The position numbers and the translations under genes were made by a program. Below the pieces are notes generated by a model that saw only the letters and a program-made list of their open reading frames with translations, did not search any database and was not told the DNA's origin. Source: Rhizobium sp. L43 (GTDB taxonomy: Bacteria; Pseudomonadota; Alphaproteobacteria; Rhizobiales; Rhizobiaceae). From it: DNA of 64,000 nt. Shown piece by piece: positions 1 to 8,347 of the stretch. The DNA lies in the NCBI RefSeq assembly GCF_002531725.1, contig NZ_NWSQ01000032.1, positions 18,821-82,820 of the forward strand, read 5' to 3'. Numbering within the stretch: position 1 is the stretch's first letter; each line of letters begins with the position of its first letter.

Positions 1-522
1 GTCGAGGTCGAGCGCGGCCGAAGATTCGTCGAGGATCAGCACCTGCGGCCTGCGAAGAATAGCCCGTGCGATGACGATCCACTGTTTGATGCTGAGCGGC
101 AGGCTGCCTGCCAGTTGATCGAGGTCTACGGATTTTCCAACGAGCCGCGCCAGGATTTCAGCTGCTTCGCTCCGCCGATCGCCGGTCGACTGCGAACGAA
201 AGACACCGTCACGACCGACATAGAGGTTCTCGAATACGCTAGCCTCGTCAGCAACCAGGACTTCTTGGAAGATGGTGGTCAGGCCGGCCCGCTTGGCGTC
301 GACGGGCGAGGCAACCTTTTCACCCAGGATCGTGACCTTGCCTGCGTCCGGGTGCAAAACGCCCGACATGATCTTGGCCATCGTGCTCTTGCCGCTGCCG
401 TTTTCGCCAACGATGGCGTGCACCTCCCCGGCGCGGGCCTCGAAGTCGCACTTCTTGAGTGCCTTCGTCTCCCCGAACGCCTTGGCGACATCTACCATTC
501 TGACTGTTATCTCGCTGCCCAT
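1..522 (-). CDS. Sugar ABC transporter ATP-binding protein (partial, 3' end beyond window)
   Basis: This is the N-terminal 174 codons of a sugar-type (RbsA/MglA-like) import ATPase; the gene runs off the left edge. My own translation from the ATG at 522 starts MGSEITVRMVDVAKAF. It shows a Walker A motif GENGSGKST near residue 41, a Q-loop region (TTIFQEV) and a Walker B LILDESSAALDLD at the edge. The residues before Walker B read SLPLSIKQWIVIARAI, so the usual LSxGxxQ signature is degenerate, as is common in the first domain of this family. It probably energises uptake with the binding protein encoded just upstream (612-1778). The permease is not in the window. The family is clear; the substrate is unknown. 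Confidence 0.85.
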   Translation of the reverse strand, partial: MGSEITVRMVDVAKAFGETKALKKCDFEARAGEVHAIVGENGSGKSTMAKIMSGVLHPDAGKVTILGEKVASPVDAKRAGLTTIFQEVLVADEASVFENLYVGRDGVFRSQSTGDRRSEAAEILARLVGKSVDLDQLAGSLPLSIKQWIVIARAILRRPQVLILDESSAALDLD

Positions 523-578
523 CGCAGACCTCCCACCCGCAACGTCCGCCAAGGCGGCTTTTACGATCTTCCAACGGT

Positions 579-603
579 CGCCCGGCAGTTAAGCCACCGG
601 GCG
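579..603. terminator. Intercistronic hairpin between binding protein and ATPase genes
   Basis: A perfect 7-bp inverted repeat, CGCCCGG (579-585) and CCGGGCG (597-603), with an 11-nt loop lies in the 89-nt gap. No T-run follows. It is more likely an mRNA-stabilising or attenuating hairpin that gives higher binding-protein expression than a full terminator. Confidence 0.45.
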
Positions 604-611
604 GATCCGGC

Positions 612-1778
612 TTACTTGGCTACCGGCTTCCAGGGATCGGCAGGACGCTCGAAGTACTGGTCGGCAATCGCACTTGGGAACCATCCGTCCGCCTTCGGTT
701 CGACGAAATCCGTCGAGTTCACATCGCAATCCTCGGGGATCGAAGCGCGAACGTCATCGATGGTGAACGGCAGGACAGGGCGCAGGAAGGACTGTACCTT
801 CGGCCCCTGCCCTTCGAGCGTGCGAAGCATGATCTCCCACATCTGCTGCATCTCGCGGCGCGGCGGCCAGATATGGAAGCCAGCATCGACCCATTCTGGA
901 TTCTGGCGCCAGTAACATGCCGCCGAAGCCTCGCCGCCCAGCGTAATGGGCACCATGTCACGACCCGACTGGAGCATGGCATTCAACACGCCGTTCTCCT
1001 GCGCGCCCTGTGTCAGAATACCGTCAATCTGAATGGGGTTCGTCGCCAGAAATTTCTGCACCTCGACCTGTGCTACCTGGTCGGTCCACTTGCCAGCCAC
1101 TTCGCCGACAATCTTGATGTCGGGATACTTTGCCAGCGCTTCTTTGGCGGCCTTGTCGAAGCTGTCGGATGAGGCGAAGCCAGGGATGCCCGACACGAGA
1201 AGCACGTTGCCTTTCTTGCCGATCTTGTCTGCGAGCCAGGTCGCCATCTCGCCGCCGCCCTGCGCGTGATTGGCAGCGCCGTTGATCGCGTAAGGCGACG
1301 TCACGTATCCCGAAAACGAGAAAACAGGAACGCCTGCCTTATAGGCGTACTCGATCGTCTGGTTGAGGGCGGTGACGTTCGAGCAGCAGATGATGATGGC
1401 ATCGACCCCATCATCAACCATCTGGCGCATCTGCTGAATCTGGACGGCGTCCTTGAGGTCGGACTGAGTGACCACGACTTCAGATACAAGCCCCGCTTCC
1501 TTGGAGCGCGGCAAGAGGTCATTCATGACGGCATCGAGGGCGGCTGCGCGCCACGTGTTGCCGGCATAGCTACTGGCGTAGCCGATCTTCCACGGCGGTC
1601 CTTTCTTTGGCTTGAAGTCCTTATAGGCGCTCGCTCCGAGCGGAACCTGCGGGTCGACGACCTCGTAGATTTTCTTCTCGTTGGGGGGGAGCTGGTCGAC
1701 GCCGTCAGCCCAAGCAGTGGTCGTCAGGGCGCTGACCGCGATCAGCGCCCCCATGGTTCCGGTTAAACTCCGTCTCAT
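612..1778 (-). CDS. Sugar ABC transporter periplasmic substrate-binding protein
   Basis: A 388-residue protein with an N-terminal signal peptide: MRR, then a hydrophobic stretch to about residue 24, ending TTTAWA. The mature part is a periplasmic binding protein of the RbsB-like (peripla_BP_4) type, with the typical phrases DGVDAIIICCSNVTALNQTI and KKGNVLLVSGIPGF. It probably binds a sugar or sugar derivative in the periplasm and delivers it to the permease. The ATG at 1778 has a strong GGAGGAG ribosome site. It lies downstream of the hydrolase gene (25-nt gap) and upstream of the ATPase gene, so all belong to one minus-strand operon. The ligand cannot be read from the sequence. Confidence 0.88.
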   Translation of the reverse strand: MRRSLTGTMGALIAVSALTTTAWADGVDQLPPNEKKIYEVVDPQVPLGASAYKDFKPKKGPPWKIGYASSYAGNTWRAAALDAVMNDLLPRSKEAGLVSEVVVTQSDLKDAVQIQQMRQMVDDGVDAIIICCSNVTALNQTIEYAYKAGVPVFSFSGYVTSPYAINGAANHAQGGGEMATWLADKIGKKGNVLLVSGIPGFASSDSFDKAAKEALAKYPDIKIVGEVAGKWTDQVAQVEVQKFLATNPIQIDGILTQGAQENGVLNAMLQSGRDMVPITLGGEASAACYWRQNPEWVDAGFHIWPPRREMQQMWEIMLRTLEGQGPKVQSFLRPVLPFTIDDVRASIPEDCDVNSTDFVEPKADGWFPSAIADQYFERPADPWKPVAK

Positions 1779-1803
1779 TGGATGCTCCTCCCAAGAGATT
1801 GTT

Positions 1804-2700
1804 TCAGGCGACCTTCGCCCTGGTTGCGGATGCCTGCTGGATTTCCTCGAGGATCGGCAGCAGGTATTTTCTGAACTCGGTGTAGTCTTCAGTGACCGGG
1901 AAATGTCCGAGCTTCTCCATCGTCCAGAACTTGCTGCCCTTGACGAGATCGGCGGCGATCTTGGTGTCGGCCGGGGAGGTATTCGGATCGTATTCGCCCG
2001 TCAGGAAGTACAGCATGCACTTCGACGTATCGATCTTGCTCGCCTCTTCGGGCGAGACATTGTGGTCATAGTAGTAATAATAGAGGTCACCTGCGAAGAC
2101 GCCCGGACCGCCGCAGCTATATTCCCATTGGATTTCGCGGACATTGGCTTCTGGTGAGTAGGGCGAGATATTGAGCATCATGGCCGCGCCGATGGAGGTG
2201 CGGTTCACGTTTGGGTTGTCGAATTCTTTCCGAATGCCTGCCATGCCGACATCGACATATTCGGCAGCCGAGCGCAGTGCGCCTTCGACGGAGATAGTAG
2301 CGCGGAAGTTGTCGGGGTAATTCGATGCGAGATCGATAGCAAGATGTCCGCCCATCGAGCTACCCATATAAACGGGGCGGTCCAGACCAAGGGCCTTAGA
2401 GAGTTCCAGTTGGAAATCCATCATGAACTTCTTGGTCATGTTGTACTCTTTCTCCCACCAGCGAACGCCGTGGGGAGGAAGAGACTTCCCGTGATAGGGC
2501 AAGTCGAACGCGATGACGCGGAAGTTCTTGGTCACGTCTTCGTCGCAGAGCGTGTGCCGGTACTGGCGGCCGTCGGAGCCCGCCGTGTGACCGACAAGCA
2601 AGGGAATGCCCTCTCCGGCTTCCTCGTAATAGACGCGATATTCGATGCCTTCGATCGTCAGGTAGACGTAACGGCCCGTGATTGGATCATGCCTAGTCAT
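1804..2700 (-). CDS. Alpha/beta hydrolase
   Basis: A 298-residue alpha/beta-hydrolase-fold enzyme. The nucleophile elbow is seen as YMGSSMGGH (GxSxG), with an oxyanion-side HTAG near residue 38 and a late GHFPVTEDY containing the probable catalytic histidine; the acid is likely in LTGEYDPNTSP. No signal peptide, so it should be cytoplasmic. The start ATG overlaps the stop of the upstream 2697-3080 gene by 4 nt, which suggests translational coupling. Such enzymes cleave esters, lactones or C-C bonds (the meta-cleavage type). The nearby carboxymuconolactone-decarboxylase-like gene makes a lactone or ring-cleavage product a reasonable guess, but the substrate is not shown. Confidence 0.85.
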   Translation of the reverse strand: MTRHDPITGRYVYLTIEGIEYRVYYEEAGEGIPLLVGHTAGSDGRQYRHTLCDEDVTKNFRVIAFDLPYHGKSLPPHGVRWWEKEYNMTKKFMMDFQLELSKALGLDRPVYMGSSMGGHLAIDLASNYPDNFRATISVEGALRSAAEYVDVGMAGIRKEFDNPNVNRTSIGAAMMLNISPYSPEANVREIQWEYSCGGPGVFAGDLYYYYYDHNVSPEEASKIDTSKCMLYFLTGEYDPNTSPADTKIAADLVKGSKFWTMEKLGHFPVTEDYTEFRKYLLPILEEIQQASATRAKVA

Positions 2701-3080
2701 GCTGCTACTCCTTCCGGGCGGGCTTCGCGCATCAGGTTCGTCATGCGATTGAGCGCAGGGAGATACGCGAAGGTTTCGTTATTGTTGCTAAGGTACAGAC
2801 CGTGTTTGATGTTTGACGACTGCAGGCACTGATAAAACGGCCGCGGCTTCTTCTGGAGAAGCGCATCCCACTGTTCACCCGTGCCCCGGATGACGATCTT
2901 GCACGTCTCGTCGTCGTAGGCGGCTTCTTCGACCTTCACCATCTTGCCGTCTTCGAAGTGGAGTGCGACGCTGCGGGTCGGAAAATCGCATTTGATAATG
3001 CCGTTGAGATAACGGGTTTCGCGCTTGAACTCGAAGTCCTCCAGCGCCAGTTTTTTGAACTTCTCGAGATCGATGGCCAA
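2697..3080 (-). CDS. Small SCP2-like protein of unknown role
   Basis: A 127-residue soluble protein starting from a TTG codon at 3080, supported by a GGGAGGAG ribosome site 7-8 nt upstream. The middle alternates beta strands (LNGIIKCDFPTRSVALHFED, then CKIVIRGTGEQWDALLQKK) and resembles the sterol-carrier-protein-2 fold, which binds hydrophobic ligands. That assignment is by pattern only. It overlaps the hydrolase gene (ATGA) and sits in the same operon, so it may work with the hydrolase or hand it a ligand. No catalytic motif is evident. Confidence 0.6.
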   Translation of the reverse strand: MAIDLEKFKKLALEDFEFKRETRYLNGIIKCDFPTRSVALHFEDGKMVKVEEAAYDDETCKIVIRGTGEQWDALLQKKPRPFYQCLQSSNIKHGLYLSNNNETFAYLPALNRMTNLMREARPEGVAA

Positions 3081-3159
3081 GTTCGGCTCCTCCCTAGTTA
3101 AAACGGCGCGGCCGATCCACGCCCTTCAAAATTTTCCGCCACGCCTAGCGGCGGCGGCT

Positions 3160-3588
3160 TCAGATGCCCATTTCGTTGAAGACCTCCTGGGCGTTTCGGA
3201 AGCTGTCGATGCCCGCCGGTACGCCGGCGTAGATCGCGACCTGCAGGAAAATCTCCTGGATTTCCTCCTTGCTAAGGCCGTTGTTGATCGCGCCGCGCAC
3301 GTGGCCCTTGAGCTCATGCGGACGATTGAGAACAGAGATCATGCCAAGGTTCAGAATGGACCGCGCGCGCCTGTCGAGGCCTGGTCGATTCCAGATCTCG
3401 TTCCAGCAATACTCAGTGACGAGCTGCTGCATAGGCCAGGTGAAGTCGGTCGCCTTACCGAGTGCTGCGTCGACATAGGCATCGCCCATGACTTCACGAC
3501 GCGTCGCCAGCCCTCGAGCGAACTGTTCCGAAGGGACAGGCCGCTCCTTGCCGTGTGTTTTCACTTTCGTTTCTTTCGTGGCGGTCAT
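3160..3588 (-). CDS. Carboxymuconolactone decarboxylase family protein
   Basis: A 142-residue protein of the CMD/AhpD-like family. The core TEYCWNEIWNRPGLDRRARS followed by HVRGAINNGLSKEEIQEIF and QVAIYAGVPAGIDSF matches the PcaC layout closely. True PcaC decarboxylates gamma-carboxymuconolactone in the protocatechuate branch. No CXXC is present, so a peroxidase-type (AhpD) role is unlikely. None of the other pca genes is nearby, so it probably acts on a different substrate. It is the first gene after an operator-bearing promoter at about 3631 and probably leads the operon running down to position 1. Confidence 0.8.
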   Translation of the reverse strand: MTATKETKVKTHGKERPVPSEQFARGLATRREVMGDAYVDAALGKATDFTWPMQQLVTEYCWNEIWNRPGLDRRARSILNLGMISVLNRPHELKGHVRGAINNGLSKEEIQEIFLQVAIYAGVPAGIDSFRNAQEVFNEMGI

Positions 3589-3630
3589 TCGACAACGCTC
3601 CTAGCTCTACTGTCTACGACAAGATAAACT

Positions 3631-3650
3631 GATTATCAGACAATCTGTCT
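3631..3650. promoter_or_regulatory. Probable GntR operator, copy 1
   Basis: The sequence GATTATCAGACAATCTGTCT contains the inverted repeat AGACA-ATC-TGTCT. It lies 43 nt upstream of the 3588 start. A near-identical copy lies upstream of the 4567 gene and a diverged one upstream of the GntR gene, so the GntR protein encoded at 4656-5339 is the likely binder. Confidence 0.65.
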
Positions 3651-3679
3651 GTTTCGCCCGAATTCGCGAGTTTCCGAGG

Positions 3680-4567
3680 CTAATTGTGATCTTCGACGTA
3701 TCGGATGATGCGGGTGTGGTCCTCGGATGGGCCTAGCGCCTTCTGTGCAGCATCCCAGGCGTCTGCCGTGCTGGCGAGAGCATCGAGGCGAAGACCAAGC
3801 GTCTTGGCGAGATCGGCGGCGATGCGGATATCCTTGGCCATCAGGCCAATGGCAAATCCCGACCCGAACGTCTCAGAGAGGATGAACTGCTTCATCTTCA
3901 CTTCGGTGGCGTTGTTCTTTCCAGACGACGAGTTGAGAATATCGACGATCGTCGCCGGCTCCAGGCCGAAGGCACGTCCAAGAAGGACACCCTCGATCGC
4001 CGCCAGCACACCTGCACCGGATACGAAGTTGTTAATCGCTTTCATCGCGTGACCCGAGCCAACTGGCCCCGTCCGGAACACCTGTTGTCCCACTGCCTTC
4101 AGCAGCGGCTCGGCCTCCTCGATATCAGCATCCTCCCCACCGGCCATGATTGTCAAGGTGCCAGAAACGGCGCGCTTGACGCCTCCGGAGACCGGGGCGT
4201 CAACCAGCCGAAGGCCACGAGAAGCAAGTTCGAGACCGAGCTCCCTTGTGTCGTTTGGAGCAGACGAACTCATGTCTATGACGACGGCATTCTGCTTCAG
4301 GCCGCCACAGGCGTTTTCGCCCAGCAGCGCCTCGCGCACGATCTTGCCGTTCGGAAGCATGGTGATCACGAAACTGGCCCCGACCATGGCGTCAGAAATC
4401 GTTTCGGCGGCTCGCCCGCCCGCATCAGCGAGCTTTGTCTTGGCGTCTTTCGAGAGGTCGAAACCGACGACATCGAAGCCCGCCGAAATGAGATGTTGAG
4501 CCATAGGTTGGCCCATCGCGCCCAGCCCTATAAAGGCCACGCGCGTTGCGTTGAGTGTCGATGACAT
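3680..4567 (-). CDS. NAD(P)-dependent 3-hydroxyisobutyrate dehydrogenase / tartronate semialdehyde reductase family
   Basis: A 295-residue beta-hydroxyacid dehydrogenase. The N-terminal Rossmann motif GLGAMGQPMAQHL is at about residue 14. The substrate-binding block DAPVSGGVKRAVSGTLTIMA follows near residue 120, and the catalytic lysine lies in GSGHAMKAINNFVSG. These are the hallmarks of MmsB, GarR and GlxR. Members oxidise or reduce 3-hydroxyacids in the cytoplasm. The start at 4567 has a GGAGG site. It has its own operator at 4627 and is followed by the operon with the hydrolase and transporter, which points to handling of a hydroxyacid produced there. The exact substrate is not evident. 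Confidence 0.85.
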   Translation of the reverse strand: MSSTLNATRVAFIGLGAMGQPMAQHLISAGFDVVGFDLSKDAKTKLADAGGRAAETISDAMVGASFVITMLPNGKIVREALLGENACGGLKQNAVVIDMSSSAPNDTRELGLELASRGLRLVDAPVSGGVKRAVSGTLTIMAGGEDADIEEAEPLLKAVGQQVFRTGPVGSGHAMKAINNFVSGAGVLAAIEGVLLGRAFGLEPATIVDILNSSSGKNNATEVKMKQFILSETFGSGFAIGLMAKDIRIAADLAKTLGLRLDALASTADAWDAAQKALGPSEDHTRIIRYVEDHN

Positions 4568-4626
4568 TTTTTCCTCCGGACGCGTGCGAGCAATGAAACC
4601 CGCCTTCCTTCAGAGAGGATTAAAAA

Positions 4627-4645
4627 GATTATCAGACAATCTGTC
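4627..4645. promoter_or_regulatory. Probable GntR operator, copy 2
   Basis: GATTATCAGACAATCTGTC repeats the 3631 site for 19 bases in a row. It sits between the GntR gene stop (4656) and the dehydrogenase start (4567). It keeps the GACA-ATC-TGTC palindrome. Such extended identity in two promoters is unlikely by chance. Confidence 0.65.
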
Positions 4646-4655
4646 AATCGAAATT

Positions 4656-5339
4656 TTAAGTTTCTAGCGCTGCGTTCTTCCGGAGGTATTCAAGTGCGAC
4701 CTTGGCAGCCTGGTCGATATGGAATTTGCAGGCCGCCGCCGCCAACGGCCCGTTGCGATTCTGGATTGCGTTCGCAATATCCTTGATTTCGGCAATGCTG
4801 TGCGCAAGGCGTCCCGGTTGCGTCATGGTTGTCATTCGAAGGAGATTGATCCGATTGTGCAGAGCTGTCAGCATTTGCCTTACGAACACGTTTTTGCTGC
4901 CGTCCATCAAACAGTTGTAAAATGCGTTTTTCGCATCTATGAGGCGCGCACCGACGCCACTTTCGGCGGCGGCTTCGAATTCGACCACCGCGGCTAGAAG
5001 TGTCGCTATGTCGGCGGCAGTGCCATGCTCAGCGAACTGCTGGCCCGCGAATCCTTCAAGAAGAGCCCGAACGGTATAGAGTTGCTGCGCTTCCTCGTAG
5101 GTGATCGTACTGACGACCGGTCCCTTATGGGGATAGCTTGTGATAATGCCTTCAGCTTCGAGCTGTCGCATTGCCTCGCGAACCGAGGTCCTGCCGACGC
5201 CCAGCATTTCGCAAAGTTCTCGCTCTACCAGTCGCTGGCCGGGCTTAAATCGCCCACTGGCTATCGCCTGACGTAGAGTCTCCTCAACTTTTACGCGCAA
5301 CGTCGCACTTTGTCTGGATATCTGTAGGTCTGTCTGCAT
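4656..5339 (-). CDS. GntR family regulator (FadR/FCD subfamily)
   Basis: A 227-residue regulator. The N-terminal winged helix (about residues 15-80) has the classic ALRQAIASGRFKPGQRL-type lead-in, then GVGRTSVREAMRQLEAEGII. The C-terminal all-helical FCD ligand domain follows (YTVRALLEGFAGQQFAEH). FCD regulators usually bind small acids and repress their own catabolic operon. Here the gene precedes the dehydrogenase and transporter operon on the same strand, and two copies of AGACA-N3-TGTCT lie in the two downstream promoters, so local control is likely. The ligand is unknown. Confidence 0.88.
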   Translation of the reverse strand: MQTDLQISRQSATLRVKVEETLRQAIASGRFKPGQRLVERELCEMLGVGRTSVREAMRQLEAEGIITSYPHKGPVVSTITYEEAQQLYTVRALLEGFAGQQFAEHGTAADIATLLAAVVEFEAAAESGVGARLIDAKNAFYNCLMDGSKNVFVRQMLTALHNRINLLRMTTMTQPGRLAHSIAEIKDIANAIQNRNGPLAAAACKFHIDQAAKVALEYLRKNAALET

Positions 5340-5762
5340 CGCCCGCCAACACCTGTAATCGGCTCACGCCGCGCTAAATCATTCTCTACATATGGAGGCA
5401 TTCGCTCTTAATATCAATCCAGATTGTCTGAGAGCTGCCAGTCTCAGTTGATCTCTTCGCGACAGCTTTGCCTGCTCGTCGTGTCTGACAGCCATAGACT
5501 TGCGGGCTCTTAAGTCGCGGATAGCGCCGCCCGGAGCGCGATCTGACACGGTCCTACAGCTATGGCCTTGAAGTTGTCAGCGCATAGACTGGTGAGAAGG
5601 ACAGAAGACGGCGCATATCGCGCTCGGTGGCCGCTCCCCTCGCAATCGCAAAAACTTCAAAAAATCTCGAGGCATGGCTAAGAGAAGGTTGGGCATCACG
5701 CATATTGCTGTCTCAGCGTTTCAAAGAACGCCGGACGATCTTGCTGCCCGTCAGAGGTTCGA
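5340..5762. other. Intergenic region with a diverged operator at 5419-5434
   Basis: No convincing gene is present. The region holds the promoter of the GntR gene. At 5421-5434, AGATTGTCTGAGAG is the reverse complement of the left part of the 3631/4627 operator (CAGACAATCT conserved), so it may be an autoregulatory half-site. The rest, up to the end of the LysR gene, shows nothing I can interpret. Confidence 0.4.
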
Positions 5763-6680
5763 TCAGCCTCGCGCCCGCATTTCAGCCGAGGCAGCGTCTT
5801 CAAGCCATACGTTTTCCAGCCATTGCTTGAACGCGTTGACCTTTTCTGATCTGAGCCGCGAGCGGACATATGTGAGCGTGTGGCAACGAAGGTTGGGGCC
5901 TGTCATCCCGAACGGAAGGACGAGGTTACCTCTTTCCACATCCCGTTCAAGAAGCCGGTAGCTCTCCAGGCACACGCCGCGTCCTTCGACAGCGGTCGCG
6001 ATCGCCATAAACGCATCGCGAAATCGAGCGCCGCGATTGACGTCAATCGCCAAGCCGTGGTCCTTCGCCCATTGTTGCCAGCTGTAAAGCGTCTGCTCCG
6101 ACTTGATTAAGGTGTGGCCCACCAGATCCGATGGCTTGCGTATGGGCCGCTCGCCATTCGCCACCTCGGGAGAGCAGGCTACGACGATTGTCTCAAGGGG
6201 GAACTCCTCCGCCGCGATAGAGCCCAGTCGAGGAGCGCTGCCGTAGCAGATATCGACATCGACCGAGCCATCGGACAATTTTGCAGGATCCGATGTCGAC
6301 AGAAGCCTGATTTCGATCGAGGGATACAATTCTTCGAACCGAGGCAATCTTGGCATAAGCCATAGCGAAGCCAGACTTGAAGCACAGCCGACGCTCAGGA
6401 CGTCGACGCTGTTGCGCCGGCACACCTCATCGGTCGCCTGCTCAATCATCGAAAGCGCTTCTGAAAGATCACGGTGGTATCGCTCGCCAATCTCGGTGAG
6501 CGACACGTTCCTTCCAATGCGGTGAAAGAGTTTTTCCCCAAGGTCGTCTTCCATCAGCCTGATTTGGTGGCTGATCGCCGACGGAGTAAGCTGCAGCTGG
6601 GCAGCAGCCTCGAGAAATGAACCCTTTCTGCCGGCTGCGACGAACGACTGTATTGCACGAATGGATGGAAGTGACGTCAT
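5763..6680 (-). CDS. LysR family regulator (GcvA-like)
   Basis: About 305 residues. The N-terminal winged helix-turn-helix (residues 3-62) reads SLPSIRAIQSFVAAGRKGSF, then LQLTPSAISHQIRLMEDDLG, typical of the GcvA/TrpI group. A periplasmic-binding-like effector domain follows (about 90-300). I chose the ATG at 6680 over an in-frame GTG one codon upstream. It follows AraB by 43 nt on the same strand, so it may be co-transcribed with the AraB-AraD-transporter operon and control it. The effector is unknown. Confidence 0.87.
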   Translation of the reverse strand: MTSLPSIRAIQSFVAAGRKGSFLEAAAQLQLTPSAISHQIRLMEDDLGEKLFHRIGRNVSLTEIGERYHRDLSEALSMIEQATDEVCRRNSVDVLSVGCASSLASLWLMPRLPRFEELYPSIEIRLLSTSDPAKLSDGSVDVDICYGSAPRLGSIAAEEFPLETIVVACSPEVANGERPIRKPSDLVGHTLIKSEQTLYSWQQWAKDHGLAIDVNRGARFRDAFMAIATAVEGRGVCLESYRLLERDVERGNLVLPFGMTGPNLRCHTLTYVRSRLRSEKVNAFKQWLENVWLEDAASAEMRARG

Positions 6681-6723
6681 CACGTTCTCGATCCATAGAC
6701 ATCTGATCTAAGAGCACAGCGGG

Positions 6724-8340
6724 TCATAGCAATGCTACCTTGCGCGCGGCACGGTGGCCAAACTCGGACCGAATACTCTCACCTGCAGCAATCCGCTTGA
6801 TGTCTCCGAGAACTTGCGAGAAGTCTGCGAGGCTCGAGGTGCCAAAGCCCATATAGACCTGCTTGAACAGCTGATAGAGGGTCTCATAACGTCCGCGCGT
6901 GCTCGGATCAGGCTCAAACTTTCTGTAGCCCACGCACATGGCTGCCTGAGCGCTCTCGATTGATCCATGATCTTTGGCTGCAAGAGCGGCGAATATTCCC
7001 GAACCGAGACCGGTCGGAATACCGTCGGGGACCAATATCGGCTTGCCTATAACATTGGCGTAGATCTGGTTGAGGATGTCGTTCCTTTGCGGGATACCTC
7101 CCCCATTAATGACGCGGTTCACTGGAACGCCGTGCTGCTCCATCCGCTCCAGGACAACCCGTGTGTGGAAAGCCGTACCTTCAATCGCGGCATACAGTTC
7201 GTCCTGCGCTGTATGGCCGAGATGCCAGCCAAGCGTCATTCCACCAAGGTCGGAGCGGACGAGAACCGTCCGGTCCCCGTTGTCCCAGGGGAGACGCATC
7301 AGACCGGTCTTTCCGCCTTCGATGCTTTCCAGGCCTTCAGCGAGCCTGGACACCGTCGTGCCGGCACGTCGTGCTATTGCATCGAACAGGTCGCCTGTCG
7401 CAGACAGGCCTGCCTCAACTCCCACAAGGTCTGGATGTGCACTCCCTGGGACGACGCCGCAAACACCGGGGATTAGCTTCACACGTTCACTAACGGCAAT
7501 GATACAGGTCGACGTACCGATCACATTGACGACGTCCCCCAGACGGCAGCCAGCGCCAATTGCATCCCAATGGGCATCAAACGCACCCGTGGGAACTGGT
7601 ATCCCGGAGGTCAGGCCGAGTCGTTCGCCCCAGTATGTGCTGAGCCCACCTGCGATCGAAGCAGAGGTCTGATATGTTCCGCCAATCTTCTCGCGCACGC
7701 CGTCGAAAAGCGGATCGACGCGGGACAAGAAAGCCTGCGAGGGCAAGCCACCCCATTTCGGGTTCCACATCCACTTGTGTCCCATGGCGCAGACGCTGCG
7801 CACCATGCGAGCCGTGTCGGTCACTCCGGTGAGGACCGCGGCCGCCATGTCGCAATGTTCCACGGCGGTCCCAAAGCGCTCGCGCTGGTCGGGATTGTGG
7901 CGCATCCAGTGGAGAAGCTTGGCAAAGCCCCACTCGTGGGAATAGGTTCCGCCGCACCATTCAATTGCTTCAATGTGCATGTCGTGCGCCATCGCCGTTA
8001 TCTCTTCGGCTTCCGCTTTGGCGCGGTGATCACACCAGAGGTAGTAGTCCCCCAAAGGCTGCATATTTTTGTCGACAGGCAACACCGAGGACCCCGTCGT
8101 GTCGACCGCAATCGCACGGATCTCCTTGGAATCTACGCCGCATTCGTCGATCACTCGATGCATCGCCAGCACAAGCGCTTCCATATGATCTACGTGGGAC
8201 TGCGTTGCCAGGTCGGGATCGGAACGACGCCGCTCGAGAGGATATTCCGCGACGCAGGTTCCAAGGGAACCCTTCTTGGAATCAGCCAGCGTTACCCGCA
8301 CGCTCAAAGTTCCGAAATCAACTCCTGCTACAATCGACAT
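6724..8340 (-). CDS. araB: Ribulokinase
   Basis: A 538-residue FGGY-family sugar kinase of normal AraB length. The N-terminal phosphate-binding loop is AGVDFGTLSVRVTLAD. The AraB-type motif TGSSVLPVD and the long YYLWCDHRAKAEAEEI segment follow, and a glycine-rich ATP site NVIGTSTC lies near residue 280. The C-terminal FGGY block contains INGGGIPQRNDI and ATP contacts. It phosphorylates L-ribulose (often also D-ribulose and other pentuloses) at O5, making the substrate of the epimerase encoded 7 nt upstream. No L-arabinose isomerase gene is near, so the pentulose source is open. Confidence 0.88.
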   Translation of the reverse strand: MSIVAGVDFGTLSVRVTLADSKKGSLGTCVAEYPLERRRSDPDLATQSHVDHMEALVLAMHRVIDECGVDSKEIRAIAVDTTGSSVLPVDKNMQPLGDYYLWCDHRAKAEAEEITAMAHDMHIEAIEWCGGTYSHEWGFAKLLHWMRHNPDQRERFGTAVEHCDMAAAVLTGVTDTARMVRSVCAMGHKWMWNPKWGGLPSQAFLSRVDPLFDGVREKIGGTYQTSASIAGGLSTYWGERLGLTSGIPVPTGAFDAHWDAIGAGCRLGDVVNVIGTSTCIIAVSERVKLIPGVCGVVPGSAHPDLVGVEAGLSATGDLFDAIARRAGTTVSRLAEGLESIEGGKTGLMRLPWDNGDRTVLVRSDLGGMTLGWHLGHTAQDELYAAIEGTAFHTRVVLERMEQHGVPVNRVINGGGIPQRNDILNQIYANVIGKPILVPDGIPTGLGSGIFAALAAKDHGSIESAQAAMCVGYRKFEPDPSTRGRYETLYQLFKQVYMGFGTSSLADFSQVLGDIKRIAAGESIRSEFGHRAARKVALL

Positions 8341-8347
8341 GATAATC

